Origin: Desulfovibrio sp. | GTDB taxonomy: Bacteria; Desulfobacterota; Desulfovibrionia; Desulfovibrionales; Desulfovibrionaceae | Assembly (NCBI GenBank): GCA_016208105.1 | Contig: JACQYS010000010.1 | Location: forward strand, 62,001 to 126,000 | DNA: 64,000 nt | Direction of reading: 5' to 3' | Notes under the pieces: model-generated | Databases searched by the model: none | The model's input: only the letters and a program-made list of their open reading frames with translations | What the model was told of the DNA's origin: nothing | Program-made: the position numbers and the translations under genes | Shown: positions 1 through 8,961 of the stretch, piece by piece | Layout: each line of letters starts with the position of its first letter | How positions within the stretch are numbered: the stretch's first letter is position 1

Positions 1-330
1 CTCTTGGTCGACAAGAGCAATCGAACTACAGATTTAACAGCACGCTATGGTGGAGAGGAGTTCTCAATAATCCTGCCGGAAACCAGCGCGTATGGGGCGC
101 AGGTCATTGCGGAACGTATCCGTAAGGGAGTCAAGGACCTAGCCATACCACATTCCTCGTCGAGCATTTCCGATCATGTCACGGTAAGCCTTGGCGTGGT
201 GACGATCTCAGAGGCCAAGCCGGTCTCTCCAAAGGAATTGATTTTTTTGGCGGACGAACTGCTTTACGAGGCGAAATCCGGGGGGCGCGACCGGGTGGTT
301 GCGAAAGAATACGCAGAGAAGCAACCCTGA
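1..330 (+). CDS. GGDEF-domain diguanylate cyclase, C-terminal part (5' end outside window)
   Basis: The reading frame is open from the first base, so the start lies upstream of the window. The visible 109 residues are the second half of a GGDEF domain, which makes cyclic di-GMP from two GTP. The active-site loop RYGGEEF is intact, and the late motif SLGVV followed by LLYEAKSGGRDRV is typical of the domain's last strand and helix. An intact GGEEF supports catalytic activity rather than a degenerate receptor. No RxxD product-inhibition site is visible in the part seen. The upstream sensor domain cannot be known from here. The gene converges on the ACT/paaK pair, with a perfect hairpin between them. 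Confidence 0.9.
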   Translation, partial: LLVDKSNRTTDLTARYGGEEFSIILPETSAYGAQVIAERIRKGVKDLAIPHSSSSISDHVTVSLGVVTISEAKPVSPKELIFLADELLYEAKSGGRDRVVAKEYAEKQP

Positions 331-358
331 AGACACGGACAGCATGGATACAACAGAA

Positions 359-392
359 CGCGCCGTTCAACGGATGTCCGTTGAACGGCGCG
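359..392. terminator. Perfect 16-bp inverted repeat between convergent genes
   Basis: Arms CGCGCCGTTCAACGGA and TCCGTTGAACGGCGCG are exact reverse complements separated by two bases. The element lies between the end of the GGDEF gene and the end of the ACT gene, which converge. A clear U-run is missing on both strands, so the factor-independent terminator role is inferred from position and stem strength. Confidence 0.55.
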
Positions 393-465
393 ATTGCGTT
401 AAAGTATTCCGGATCGGTCGCGAGGGGCCGTCAAGGGCGGACCGGTCGTGGAACCTCAAGAACGG

Positions 466-897
466 CTACAAATTGTACAGCGTCTCGCCGGGGATGATCT
501 TTATCCCTTTCTGCCCGAGAAGCTCGATGGCCTGGTCGGTCTTGTCGAAGCGGAACACGATGATGGCCGTCCGGGCGCTCTGCTGCACGAAGGCGTACAT
601 GTATTCCACGTTGACCCCGCCCTGGGAGAGAATCTGCAGAATGGCGTTCAAGCCGCCGGGCTTGTCGTCCACTTCCACGGCCACCACCGAGGTGCGCCCC
701 ACTGTAAAGCCCTGTTCTTTCAGGGCCTTCTTGGCTTTCTCGTGGTCGGAGACGATCAGGCGCAGAATGCCGAAGTCCGAGGTGTCGGCCAGGGACAGGG
801 CCCGGATGCTCACCTCGTTCTCGGACAAGATGCGGGTCACTTCCTCCAGGCGTCCGGCCCGGTTTTCCAGGAAAATGGAAATCTGCTCGACTTTCAT
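466..897 (-). CDS. Tandem ACT-domain protein, partner of phenylacetate-CoA ligase
   Basis: A 143-residue protein made of two ACT ligand-binding modules and nothing else. The first begins at about residue 3 ([19 protein letters not shown]), the second at about residue 71 ([19 protein letters not shown]); each has the characteristic glycine turn after strand 1. ACT pairs usually bind amino acids and act allosterically. It starts 14 bp after the paaK stop with AGGGGG ahead of ATG. Stand-alone double-ACT proteins next to paaK-type ligases are common in anaerobes that degrade aromatic amino acids, so a regulatory role for the ligase or the amino-acid pool is inferred. Confidence 0.85.
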   Translation of the reverse strand: MKVEQISIFLENRAGRLEEVTRILSENEVSIRALSLADTSDFGILRLIVSDHEKAKKALKEQGFTVGRTSVVAVEVDDKPGGLNAILQILSQGGVNVEYMYAFVQQSARTAIIVFRFDKTDQAIELLGQKGIKIIPGETLYNL

Positions 898-911
898 GGG
901 TTCCCCCTAGC

Positions 912-2216
912 TTATTGGCTCTTGCGCAAATCGAGAATCCGCTGGGCCTTGCCTTCCGAACGCTGGATGCTCCTGGGTTCAACCAGCTTCACATGCGCTG
1001 TCACGCCCAGGTAATCCTTGATGTTCTTGATTATCTTGCCTTCGATGCGTTGTAAATTCTTGATTTCGTCCGAGAAGAGCTTCTCGTCTACCTCCACCTG
1101 CACTTCCAGCGTATCCAGGTTGCCCTCGCGCTTCACCACCAGGAGGTAGTGGGGCGACAGTCCTTCCGTTTCCAGGAGGATGGATTCTATCTGGCTGGGG
1201 AACACGTTCACGCCTCGGATGATGAGCATGTCGTCGGAGCGGCCCATCATGCGGTGCACCCGGGCGAAGGTCCGGCCGCAGCGGCAGGGCACAACGTCCA
1301 ATTTGGTGATGTCGCGGGTGCGGTAGCGGATGAGCGGCTGGGCTTCCTTGGTGAGCGTGGTGATGACCAGCTCGCCGACCTCGCCCGGAGGCAGAACCTC
1401 GCAGGTGTCGGGATCGATCACCTCGATCAGGAAGTGGTCTTCCATGATGTGCAGGCCCTTCTGGGCGATGTTGCACTCGATGCCCACGCCCGGTCCCATG
1501 ATCTCCGAGAGGCCGTAGATGTCGATGGCCGTGATGCCCATGCGCTCCTCGATGTCGCGGCGCATCTCCTCAGTCCAGGGCTCGGCCCCGAAAATGCCGA
1601 TCTTTAAGGGCAGGTCCTTGATGTTGACCCCGGCCTCCAGTGCCGCCTCGTGCAGCACCAGGGCGTAGGAGGGGGTGGAGCAGATAACGGTGGGGCCGAA
1701 ATCCTTCAGAAGCATCACCTGGCGCTTGGTGCCGCCGCCCGACACGGGCACGATGATGGCGCCGAGTTCTTCCGCGCCGTAGTGGGCGCCGAGCCCGCCG
1801 GTGAACAGGCCGTAGCCGTAGGCGTTGTGGATGATGTCGCGGGTGGAGGCGCCGGAGGCCACGAAGCAGCGGGCCATGAGCTTGGCCCAGTTGCGCACGT
1901 CGCGGTGGGTGTAGCCAACCACGGTGGACTTGCCCGTGGTGCCCGACGATGCATGGATGCGCACCACGTTCTCCTTGGGAACGGCGAAGAGCCCGAAGGG
2001 ATAGTGGTTGCGCAGGTCCTGCTTCTCCGTGAACGGCAGAAGCTTCACATCGGCCAGGGATCGAATGTCGGAGGGCTTTACCCCCATCTCGTCGAATTTC
2101 TGGCGGTAGAAGCCCACGTTGGCATGAACGCGCTCAACCAGCGACTTGAGCCGCTTGAGCTGCAGGGCTTCCAGGTCCTCCCTGGGCAGGGTTTCCATCT
2201 CCACGTCATAAATCAT
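912..2216 (-). CDS. paaK: Phenylacetate-CoA ligase (AMP-forming)
   Basis: A 434-residue adenylate-forming enzyme that activates an aryl acid, typically phenylacetate, with ATP and CoA. Family motifs visible are the AMP loop [14 protein letters not shown], the YGLSE motif, the hinge region YRTRDI, and an RCGR zinc-knuckle-like stretch before [23 protein letters not shown]. The C-terminal lid domain follows. The frame runs further upstream, but ATG at 2216 has GGAGGTG nine bases ahead and gives the usual PaaK length. Upstream extra codons are rejected. In this type of organism the likely substrates are products of aromatic amino-acid oxidation; no indolepyruvate oxidoreductase genes are adjacent, so the pathway is inferred. 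It heads a two-gene operon with the ACT protein. Confidence 0.9.
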   Translation of the reverse strand: MIYDVEMETLPREDLEALQLKRLKSLVERVHANVGFYRQKFDEMGVKPSDIRSLADVKLLPFTEKQDLRNHYPFGLFAVPKENVVRIHASSGTTGKSTVVGYTHRDVRNWAKLMARCFVASGASTRDIIHNAYGYGLFTGGLGAHYGAEELGAIIVPVSGGGTKRQVMLLKDFGPTVICSTPSYALVLHEAALEAGVNIKDLPLKIGIFGAEPWTEEMRRDIEERMGITAIDIYGLSEIMGPGVGIECNIAQKGLHIMEDHFLIEVIDPDTCEVLPPGEVGELVITTLTKEAQPLIRYRTRDITKLDVVPCRCGRTFARVHRMMGRSDDMLIIRGVNVFPSQIESILLETEGLSPHYLLVVKREGNLDTLEVQVEVDEKLFSDEIKNLQRIEGKIIKNIKDYLGVTAHVKLVEPRSIQRSEGKAQRILDLRKSQ

Positions 2217-2351
2217 ATGGGCTTCACCTCCGTCTTCTTGCACGCGTCTGGTGATTCCTGCCCGAAGGCGTGCGTCCGCGTCAATATCCCGGGCACTTTG
2301 CGTTTGCGGCAAGAGGGTAAAGTCTGTACGAATGCCTCACGGAATAAAACT

Positions 2352-2765
2352 ATGACAAAAGCAAAGAAACCACCGGTAAAGAAATCGTCGATCCCCACTG
2401 TGGAAAAGGTCCGGAAGGTGGCCCTCTGGCTCATGGAAAAAAAAGCCAAGGACATCGTGGCCATGGACATCAGCAAAGTGTGCAGCGTCACCGAATCCAT
2501 GGTCGTTGCCACCGCGGCCAACGTGCGCCAGGCCCAGGCCCTGGCCGACCATGTGCTTGCCAAGTGCGGGGAGGACAACATCTCCTTTTTGGGCATGGAC
2601 GGCTACAAGACCGGACAATGGATCCTCGTGGACCTCAACGACGTGCTCGTGCACATCTTCATGGAAGATGCCCGCGGATTCTACAACCTCGAAGGGCTCT
2701 GGTCCGAAGGCGTGGAAATATCCTTGCCCAAGGCGCCCGCAGCCCCCGCTGAACCCACTTCATGA
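2352..2765 (+). CDS. rsfS: Ribosomal silencing factor RsfS (Iojap family)
   Basis: A 137-residue Iojap/RsfS protein, which binds ribosomal protein uL14 and blocks joining of the subunits when nutrients are low. The core starts at about residue 15 with KVRKVALWLMEKKAKDIVAM and runs through SVTESMVVATAANVRQAQALAD to the end. The family hallmark, a tryptophan-aspartate type late segment, is seen as GQWILVDLNDVLVHIFMEDARGFYNLEGLW. The frame is open far upstream, but ATG at 2352 opens a Lys-rich N-terminus normal for the family. Its stop overlaps the gpmI start (ATGA), so the two are translationally coupled. Confidence 0.93.
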   Translation: MTKAKKPPVKKSSIPTVEKVRKVALWLMEKKAKDIVAMDISKVCSVTESMVVATAANVRQAQALADHVLAKCGEDNISFLGMDGYKTGQWILVDLNDVLVHIFMEDARGFYNLEGLWSEGVEISLPKAPAAPAEPTS

Positions 2766-4312
2766 AAAAAGCTCCCACTCTGCTTCTTATTCTGGATGGC
2801 TGGGGCATCGCTCCGGCCGGTCCTGGCAATGCCGTTACCACGGCCTGTCCCGCCACCCTGAACGCCCTGGCGGCCGAGTACCCTCATTCCCGGCTCAAAT
2901 GTTCCGGACGGGCCGTGGGCCTTCCGGACGGCTTCATGGGCAATTCCGAAGTAGGCCACATGAACATCGGCGCGGGCCGGGTGGTCTACCAGGACATGAC
3001 CCGCATTGACATGGCCATCGAGGAGCGCACCCTGTGGCAGAACCCCACCCTTGGGGATCTGGCGGCCAAGGTCAAGGCGAGCGGGGGAAAGCTTCATCTC
3101 ATGGGCCTGGTTTCCGACGGCGGCGTCCACAGCCACCAGAAACATATAGAAGCGTTGCTAGAAGTGTTCCGCGATCTAGGGCTGGAGCGGGTTTTCGTGC
3201 ATTGCTTCCTGGACGGACGCGACACTCCTCCGGACAGCGGTCAGGAGTATGTGGCCGATCTTCAGAAGGCCATGGTCCGCATCGGTTGCGGCAAGGTGGC
3301 CTCGGTGACGGGGCGTTTCTACGCCATGGACCGCGACAAGCGCTGGGAGCGCGTGGCGGATGCCTACGCCGCACTCACGTCCGGGCAGGGCATCTTGATA
3401 GCCGATCCCGTGGATTCCATTAAAGACGCCTACACCCATGATGAAACCGACGAATTCATAAAGCCCCGGCTGGTTATTGGTTCGGACGGCAACCCCCTGG
3501 CCCTGGTCGAGGACGGGGACGCGGTATTCTTCTTCAACTTCCGGGCGGACCGCGCCAGGGAGATAACCAGGGCCTTCATCGAGCCGGAATTCGCCGGTTT
3601 TGCCCGGGCCAGGACCCCCAAACTCTGCGCATTCGCCACCATGACCGAATACGAATCCAGTTTCGGCGTGCCCGTGGCCTTTGGCCCTGAAGAGCTTACC
3701 AACACCCTTGGCCAGGTGTACTCCGATGCCGGGCTTAAGCAGCTGAGGCTGGCTGAAACCGAGAAGTACGCCCATGTCACCTATTTTTTGAACGGCGGAC
3801 GCGAGGAGCCGTTCCCGGGCGAGGATAGGGTCATGATTCCCTCTCCCAGGGAAGTGGCCACCTACGACCTGAAGCCCCAGATGAGTGTCTACGAGGTCAC
3901 CGCCGCTTTTGAAGAGGCCTGGTCCAAGGGGTATGACCTGGTGGTCTGCAATCTGGCCAACCTGGACATGGTGGGCCACACGGGCATCATGGAAGCGGCC
4001 GTGGCCGCCTGCAAGGCCGTGGACGCCAGCGTTACGCGCATTCTCGATGCCGTGCTTGCTTCCGGGGGGCGCGCTCTTGTTACGGCGGACCACGGGAACG
4101 CCGAGGAGATGATCGACTCCCGGGGCGGCAAGATGACGGCCCACACCTTAAACGACGTGCCGCTCATACTGGTGGATCCGTCGCGCAAGGGCTCGAAATT
4201 AAAGGACGGCAAGCTCGCCGACCTGGCCCCCACCATCCTGGACCTGGCCGGGCTTGAAAAACCGCAGCAGATGACGGGTAATTCCCTGATCGAAGGCTTT
4301 AGCCATGTCTGA
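2762..4312 (+). CDS. gpmI: 2,3-bisphosphoglycerate-independent phosphoglycerate mutase
   Basis: A 516-residue, full-length iPGM that interconverts 3- and 2-phosphoglycerate in glycolysis and gluconeogenesis using two Mn2+ ions. It shows the N-terminal metal motif LDGWG, the catalytic phospho-serine in GNSEVGHMN (Ser62), the transferase-domain HCFLDGRDTPP and RFYAMDRDKRWER, and the C-terminal metal ligands NLANLDMVGHTG and TADHGNAEEM. ATG overlaps the rsfS stop by 4 bp; its own end overlaps the next small gene by 8 bp. The three form one operon. All active-site segments are intact. Confidence 0.97.
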   Translation: MKKAPTLLLILDGWGIAPAGPGNAVTTACPATLNALAAEYPHSRLKCSGRAVGLPDGFMGNSEVGHMNIGAGRVVYQDMTRIDMAIEERTLWQNPTLGDLAAKVKASGGKLHLMGLVSDGGVHSHQKHIEALLEVFRDLGLERVFVHCFLDGRDTPPDSGQEYVADLQKAMVRIGCGKVASVTGRFYAMDRDKRWERVADAYAALTSGQGILIADPVDSIKDAYTHDETDEFIKPRLVIGSDGNPLALVEDGDAVFFFNFRADRAREITRAFIEPEFAGFARARTPKLCAFATMTEYESSFGVPVAFGPEELTNTLGQVYSDAGLKQLRLAETEKYAHVTYFLNGGREEPFPGEDRVMIPSPREVATYDLKPQMSVYEVTAAFEEAWSKGYDLVVCNLANLDMVGHTGIMEAAVAACKAVDASVTRILDAVLASGGRALVTADHGNAEEMIDSRGGKMTAHTLNDVPLILVDPSRKGSKLKDGKLADLAPTILDLAGLEKPQQMTGNSLIEGFSHV

Positions 4313-4547
4313 GAAGAAAAAGCCCATCACCCCGGTGAAGCCCAGCGGGCTGGAGCTGGTCTACCTGTACCCGTGCCCCTACTGTGTTCGCGAGGTTCCG
4401 CTGATTGCGCCCACCAAACCCACCATGGCCCAGTGCGATGCCTGCCATCAGCGTTTCCCGGTGGTCCCGGCGGACGAGAAGACCGTGCGTTTCCTGAAGC
4501 TCATGACCGCGGGCGGCAGGGCGGGGATCGACCCGGACTTCCTGTAG
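4305..4547 (+). CDS. Small two-CxxC (zinc-ribbon-like) protein, function unknown
   Basis: An 80-residue protein that overlaps the last 8 bp of gpmI, so it is probably coupled to it. A CPYC pair near residue 25 and a CDAC pair about 23 residues later fit a rubredoxin/zinc-ribbon knuckle with two knuckles flanking a short beta hairpin. The rest is charged and Pro-rich at the N-terminus (SEKKKPITPVKPSG). No catalytic motif is visible. The codon pattern matches the neighbours, so it is taken as a real gene. Its role, possibly RNA or protein binding, cannot be stated. Confidence 0.75.
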   Translation: MSEKKKPITPVKPSGLELVYLYPCPYCVREVPLIAPTKPTMAQCDACHQRFPVVPADEKTVRFLKLMTAGGRAGIDPDFL

Positions 4548-4745
4548 GGATTTCGGGTTTCTGCGCTGCGACAACCAAAGATTCCCCTGAGCCTGGGCGG
4601 ATTGGCCGGTATGCGCCTTGATTCTAATACCCCAAGGGACGCGTAGCTTTTTCTTCTTCCCCTGGCCTTTTCTCCGCGCGCACTTCACGCCAACGATCTT
4701 GTTTTGTCCTTGCCGAGTCGTCATATACTGTTCCAAGAGCCTCAC

Positions 4746-5657
4746 ATGTTACAAAACGCCAGAATCGCCGGGTATCTTGCCGCCCTTGCCGCAACGGTCA
4801 TCTGGGCCGGTAACTTCGTGTTGGCCAGAGGCGTGGCGCAGCATATTCCGCCCATCCAGCTGAACTTCTGGCGCTGGGTGCTGGCGCTTGCCTGCATGCT
4901 GCCCATTGCCCTGCCCAAACTCCGGGCCGATTGGCCTGGCATGCGCAGGCAGTGGCGGTATCTCTTCCTCATGGCCCTGGTGGGAGTCTCGGGGTTGAAC
5001 GCGCTTATCTACAAGGCCGGACAGACCACGCAGAGCCTGAACATGGCCCTTCTGGTGCCCACGGCTCCCATCATGATCATCATTATGTCGCGCATTTTCT
5101 ACGGGGAGCCCATCACCTACCGCAGGCTGGCCGGGGTAGGGGTGGTGCTCCTTGGCGTTCTGGCGCTTATTTCGCGTGGTGACTGGCAGCACCTCGCCTC
5201 GGTGAAATTCACCCCGGGCGACCTGTGGGCTTTGGCTGGGGCGGCCTGCTTCGCGGTGTACTCGCTTTTCATCCGCAGGCGCCCGGCAGATATCTCCATC
5301 GAAGGCTTCAACGCGGCCATGTTCACTGCCGGCATAGTGCTCATGATCCCGGCGCTGGCCTGGGAGGCGGCCGTTTCGCCTGCGCCGGTGTGGAACGGCC
5401 CGGTCATTGTGGCCGTGCTCTACGCGGGAATCGGCTGCTCCTTTGCCGCGTACCTCCTCTGGACCAAGGCCATATCGATAATCGGCCCTGTCCTGGCAGG
5501 CATTGTGTATTATTCCCTTCCCTTGTTCGCGGCCATCGAATCGGTGGTCATCCTGGACGAACATATCGCCCTGTTCCATGTTTTCGGTGGCGGGCTCATC
5601 ATTGCGGGAATCCTGATCGCCACTCTGGACAAGGATTCTCTCTGGCGTCGGGCTTAA
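4746..5657 (+). CDS. EamA/DMT-family membrane transporter
   Basis: A 303-residue, ten-helix protein made of two EamA repeats. Repeat 1 starts with GYLAALAATVIWAGNFVLARG and repeat 2 near residue 155 with GDLWALAGAACFAVYSLFIRR; each has the family's W-x-G-x-N-type opening and GxxLL turns. DMT proteins export or exchange metabolites such as amino acids; the substrate cannot be predicted. The frame extends to a TTG at 4704, but ATG at 4746 begins right at the first membrane helix and is preferred. A TATACT hexamer lies at 4724-4729 in the 198-bp upstream gap, without a convincing -35 box. Confidence 0.88.
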   Translation: MLQNARIAGYLAALAATVIWAGNFVLARGVAQHIPPIQLNFWRWVLALACMLPIALPKLRADWPGMRRQWRYLFLMALVGVSGLNALIYKAGQTTQSLNMALLVPTAPIMIIIMSRIFYGEPITYRRLAGVGVVLLGVLALISRGDWQHLASVKFTPGDLWALAGAACFAVYSLFIRRRPADISIEGFNAAMFTAGIVLMIPALAWEAAVSPAPVWNGPVIVAVLYAGIGCSFAAYLLWTKAISIIGPVLAGIVYYSLPLFAAIESVVILDEHIALFHVFGGGLIIAGILIATLDKDSLWRRA

Positions 5658-5726
5658 GGGGAATAAACGACACCGGACACACGTGCGCCAGGGATCTCAC
5701 GTTGCACTCTCTCCCCCATCAGAGCG

Positions 5727-6434
5727 TCAGTCTTCACGCCTGAGCGCCTCCCAGCCGAATTCCAGCAGGGGCAGCACCTGCCGGGCGAAAACCCGCAAAT
5801 GTTCGATAAGTCCGGCGGACATGACCTCCTTGTCCGCCAGTGGCTTCATGACGGTGTAGCCTTTGAGCTTCACGGCCTTGGCCAGTTCCGGATCATCCAC
5901 ATCCTCGAAGCCGCGCGGCAGGCGCTTCAAGGTGTCGTCCGGATCGAGCCTGAGCCCATGCGAGGCGAGCTTTTTGACCATCCCATCGAACTTTTTCGGG
6001 TACTTCCGGACGTATTCGCGCAGTTTGGCAAGCTCCTTGGGTTCTGGCCGGTAGAAGCCCGCCGCCATCAGGCATCCCGTGGGGTCAATGTGGATGTAGA
6101 GCACGCCTTGCTCCTTCTTGGAGCCGGTGGGAGTAAGCACCGCCCCGGCGTGGGTCTTGTAGGGGCTTTTGTCCGGGGAGAAACGGATGTCCCGGTTTAT
6201 GCGAAAGAGCGAACCCAGGCGGTCGCCCCGCACCGGAATCGCTTCCTCCTTCATGGCCGCGCTGAGTTCTTCAACCAGTGCGCCGAGCGGAGCCTTCACC
6301 TCCCTTTCGTACAGCGGCTTGTTCTTGAGATAGTACTCCCTCGCGCCGTCGAAGTTGAAGTCTGCCTGCAATCTGTTGAGTGTGCGAAAGAACGTGAACG
6401 CCTCTTCCGAAAATCCCTGAAACGCGCCTTTCAT
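5727..6434 (-). CDS. DUF2461 / TIGR02453-family protein
   Basis: A 235-residue soluble protein with the pattern of DUF2461: FxGFSEEAFTFFRTLNRLQADFNFDGAREYY is cut here into its recognisable parts, GFSEEAFTFF at the start and FRINRDIRFSPDKSPYKTH near residue 90, followed by GVLYIHIDPTGCLMAAGFYRPEP. The RDxRFSxDKSPYKT segment is the family's best-conserved motif. The biochemical function is unknown. ATG at 6434 begins directly before the conserved N-terminus; the longer frame to 6575 is rejected. It is divergent from the DedA gene across 228 bp, which must hold both promoters. Confidence 0.8.
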   Translation of the reverse strand: MKGAFQGFSEEAFTFFRTLNRLQADFNFDGAREYYLKNKPLYEREVKAPLGALVEELSAAMKEEAIPVRGDRLGSLFRINRDIRFSPDKSPYKTHAGAVLTPTGSKKEQGVLYIHIDPTGCLMAAGFYRPEPKELAKLREYVRKYPKKFDGMVKKLASHGLRLDPDDTLKRLPRGFEDVDDPELAKAVKLKGYTVMKPLADKEVMSAGLIEHLRVFARQVLPLLEFGWEALRRED

Positions 6435-6662
6435 AGAGTAAAACCCCTGTACTCTTTTTGTTGAGGACAGCCTAAGCGAATGCCTCCGTCTGGGGAAGGG
6501 CGGGATTGTTATGGCCGGTGGTGCCAATGAGTGGGGATTCAAAAGCCTTGCCCAGCCGTGGCCAGGCACGTACATGTCGAACCTGAGATTGATTCATGGA
6601 AATTATGCTCGGCAACAACCGGGCATCTGGGTTCCGGCCTTAAGATCTGTTTTGGAGCGGTA

Positions 6663-7247
6663 ATGACGTTCGTTCCCACCGAACTACTATCCCAGTATGG
6701 CTATGCGGCCGTGTTTCTCGGCTGCCTGGTCGAAGGCGAAACCATCCTGCTTCTGGCCGGATTCGCCGCGCATCAGGGCTATCTGTCCTTCCCACTTGTT
6801 GCCGCGCTGGCGGTATGCGGTGGAGCGCTCGGCGACCAGATCTTCTTTTTTATAGGAAGAAAATACGGCCAGACCCTGATCGACAAATATCCCCGCATCA
6901 AGCCCCATGTCGACACGGTCAACAAGCTCATCATCCGTTTTCATTCAGCCGTGATCATCCTGGTCCGGTTCATGTACGGCCTGCGAGTGGCCGGTCCGGT
7001 GGCCATCGGCGCAAGCGGCGTTGGCATCTGGCGTTTCATGGTCTTCAATCTGCTTGGGGCCGCCCTGTGGGCACTGCTCGTGGGCGGGACGGGATATGTG
7101 TTCGGGCAGACCCTCGGCTGGCTGTTCTCGGACCTGAAACATTACGAGGAGCTGGCCCTTGTTCTGCTCGCCGTCATTGCCGTGGTTATCTTTCTTTTTA
7201 GGCGCAAACTCATGGATCGCCGGGAGAGAAGGCTCCGGCAGACGTAA
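6663..7247 (+). CDS. DedA-family membrane protein
   Basis: A 194-residue DedA (SNARE-associated/VTT domain) protein of the inner membrane. Seen are the re-entrant helix region FLGCLVEGETILLLAGF, the motif GDQIFFFIGRKYG (family G-x3-Y/F-x-G-R-x-x-G), and FHSAVIILVRFMYGLRVAGPVAIGASGVGIWRF, whose F-x-R-[FY]-x-[PG]-x-x-R is the family signature. DedA proteins act in membrane-lipid flipping and proton-motive-force homeostasis. ATG at 6663 follows GGAGCGG with good spacing. A C-terminal tail rich in Arg (RRKLMDRRERRLRQ) faces the cytoplasm. Confidence 0.88.
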   Translation: MTFVPTELLSQYGYAAVFLGCLVEGETILLLAGFAAHQGYLSFPLVAALAVCGGALGDQIFFFIGRKYGQTLIDKYPRIKPHVDTVNKLIIRFHSAVIILVRFMYGLRVAGPVAIGASGVGIWRFMVFNLLGAALWALLVGGTGYVFGQTLGWLFSDLKHYEELALVLLAVIAVVIFLFRRKLMDRRERRLRQT

Positions 7248-7305
7248 GGCTGATCCGCCCGAACACGTGGGTTGCATCCTTTTGGGGAAGGATTATTCAC
7301 AAGCT

Positions 7306-7932
7306 ATGAGCAGGATGTGGGGAAACGCCCAGCAGGTTTTCAACGCGGTGGTGGACAGGGGGGTGGAGGGCCTGCCTCCACTGGTGTCCTCGTGGGAGCT
7401 TGCCGTCAAGTACATGAGCGACCGCAGCCTGCCCAGCAACGACCTTCGCGTGGACGCGCTTATCCGCCGCGAATCCACCAAGAACGCCTTCAGCACCGCC
7501 GTGACCAACTTAGGCGGCGTCATGACCCTGCCTGTGGCCATTCCGGCCAACATCTACGCGTCCTTCGCCTACCAGGCCCGTCTGGCCGCTGCCGTGGCGC
7601 TTATCTACGGGCACGACATCCGTTCGCACAAAGTCAGGGTGATGGTTGGGCTGTCCTTGGCTGGCAGAAAGGCCGTGGAGGTGCTCAAAAGCCTTGGGGT
7701 CCGGTTCACGGTGATGCTTCTGGAACGAAGCGCCGCCCAGCTCTCTGAGAAGGTGCTGGCGGATATCGGGGCGGCAGTGGGGATTCGGATTCTCGCCCAG
7801 GGCGGCGAACAGGCGGCGGGGCTTCTTCTTAAAACCATTCCCATTGCCAGCGACGTGGTCTGCGGGGCCATCGACTGGAACTACTGCCGGGCGGTGGGCA
7901 AGGTTTCCCGGGACATCTTCAGACGCAAATGA
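7306..7932 (+). CDS. EcsC-like protein
   Basis: A 208-residue protein resembling the EcsC family: DRGVEGLPPLVSSWELA at the start, then DALIRRESTKNAFSTAVTNLGGVMTLPVAIPAN, whose TLPVAIPAN with preceding GG is the strongest family match, and a later helical region with YGHDIRSHKVRVMVGLSLAG. EcsC of Bacillus is encoded with an ABC exporter and its role is unclear; no transporter is adjacent here. ATG at 7306 is used but its ribosome site is weak (GGAAGGA lies about 14 bases upstream), and an earlier GTG is possible. A strong terminator follows directly. Confidence 0.6.
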   Translation: MSRMWGNAQQVFNAVVDRGVEGLPPLVSSWELAVKYMSDRSLPSNDLRVDALIRRESTKNAFSTAVTNLGGVMTLPVAIPANIYASFAYQARLAAAVALIYGHDIRSHKVRVMVGLSLAGRKAVEVLKSLGVRFTVMLLERSAAQLSEKVLADIGAAVGIRILAQGGEQAAGLLLKTIPIASDVVCGAIDWNYCRAVGKVSRDIFRRK

Positions 7933-7961
7933 AAAAGGCCCGGATTATCCGGGCCTTTGAA
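7932..7961 (+). terminator. Rho-independent-type terminator after the EcsC-like gene
   Basis: AAAGGCCCGGA and TCCGGGCCTTT form a perfect 11-bp stem with a TTA loop; the stem ends in TTT and begins with an A-run, so it can act in both directions, stopping the + gene and reads from the tRNA side. Confidence 0.8.
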
Positions 7962-8054
7962 GGAAACCAGGCACCCAAAAGCAACCGTTGCCGTTGCTCC
8001 CTTTCGGGCCTGGCGGGGTTGGCGGCGCCTTCGCCGCCTGGCTTCCTTGAAAAG

Positions 8055-8148
<94 letters not shown>

Positions 8149-8197
8149 GCGAGACGGCGGTTATTAGCGGGTTCCGGCCTGATTGGCAAGTTCAAAA

Positions 8198-8961
8198 TCA
8201 AATGCCCATGATATTAAAGCCGCTGTCCACGTAGATGACCTCCCCGGTCACGCCGCTGGACAGGGACGAACCCAGGTAGACGGCCGTTCCGGCCACGTCC
8301 TCCTGGGTGATGTTTCGTTTGAGCGGCGTGCGCTCCTCCACGATGGGCAGAAAACCCTTGAACCCCGTGATGCCCGAAGCCGCGAGCGTCCTTAAAGGCC
8401 CGGCGCTGATGGCGTTACCCGCACTCCCTGGGAGCCGAGGTCGGCCGCCAGGTAGCGGACGGAGCACTCCAGGGCCGCCTTGGCCACGCCCATGACGTTG
8501 TAGGAGGTGATGACCCGCTCCGCGCCCAGATAGCTCATGGTCATCACCGATGCATCCGGCGTCAGAAGGCTTTCAAACCCTTTGCACAGGGCAACCAGGG
8601 AAAATGCGGACACGTCCAAGGCCAGGGCGAAGCCGCTCCTTGATGTGTCCACGTAGCGTCCCTTGAGATCGTCCTGATGGGCGTAGGCCACCGAATGGAC
8701 CAGAATGTCGAACCGGCCCCATTTTTCGCGGACAGTGTCCGCGGCGGCGGCGATCTCCTCGTCCTTGGTCACGTCGCAGGGAAAGATGAAATCCCCGCCG
8801 AGTTCCTCGCTCAAGGGCTCCACGCGCTTGAGGATCGCCTCGCCAGGATAGTTGAAGGCCACGGAGGCTCCGTGTTCCTTGAAGGCCTTGGCCACGCCGT
8901 AGGCGATGGAACGGTCGTTGGCCACGCCGAATATGAGCGCTTTCTTGCCGGTAAGCAGCAT
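8198..8961 (-). pseudogene. fabI: Enoyl-ACP reductase FabI, with a 1-nt frameshift
   Basis: NADH-dependent enoyl-[acyl-carrier-protein] reductase of fatty-acid elongation. Frame 1 (from ATG 8961) has the nucleotide motif GVANDRSIAYG and the catalytic Tyr-x6-Lys in YNVMGVAK; it reads to ADLGSQGVRV and then runs off into a false end at 8392. Frame 2 continues exactly where frame 1 fails with NAISAGPLRTLAASGI and ends FNIMGI at 8198. One base is missing between about 8416 and 8417 (CGG GT_ AAC). The span of 764 nt plus one gives 254 aa, the normal FabI length. All catalytic residues survive and the protein is usually essential, so a sequencing error is as likely as a real mutation. The start has AGGAGT a few bases upstream. 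Confidence 0.9.

Noticed and set aside
1650-2351. Extension of the rsfS frame 234 codons upstream
   Set aside because: It is antisense to paaK and has no RsfS-like sequence before codon MTKAKKP at 2352.
4704-4745. TTG start of the EamA transporter
   Set aside because: Adds 14 residues before the first helix with no better ribosome site than ATG 4746.
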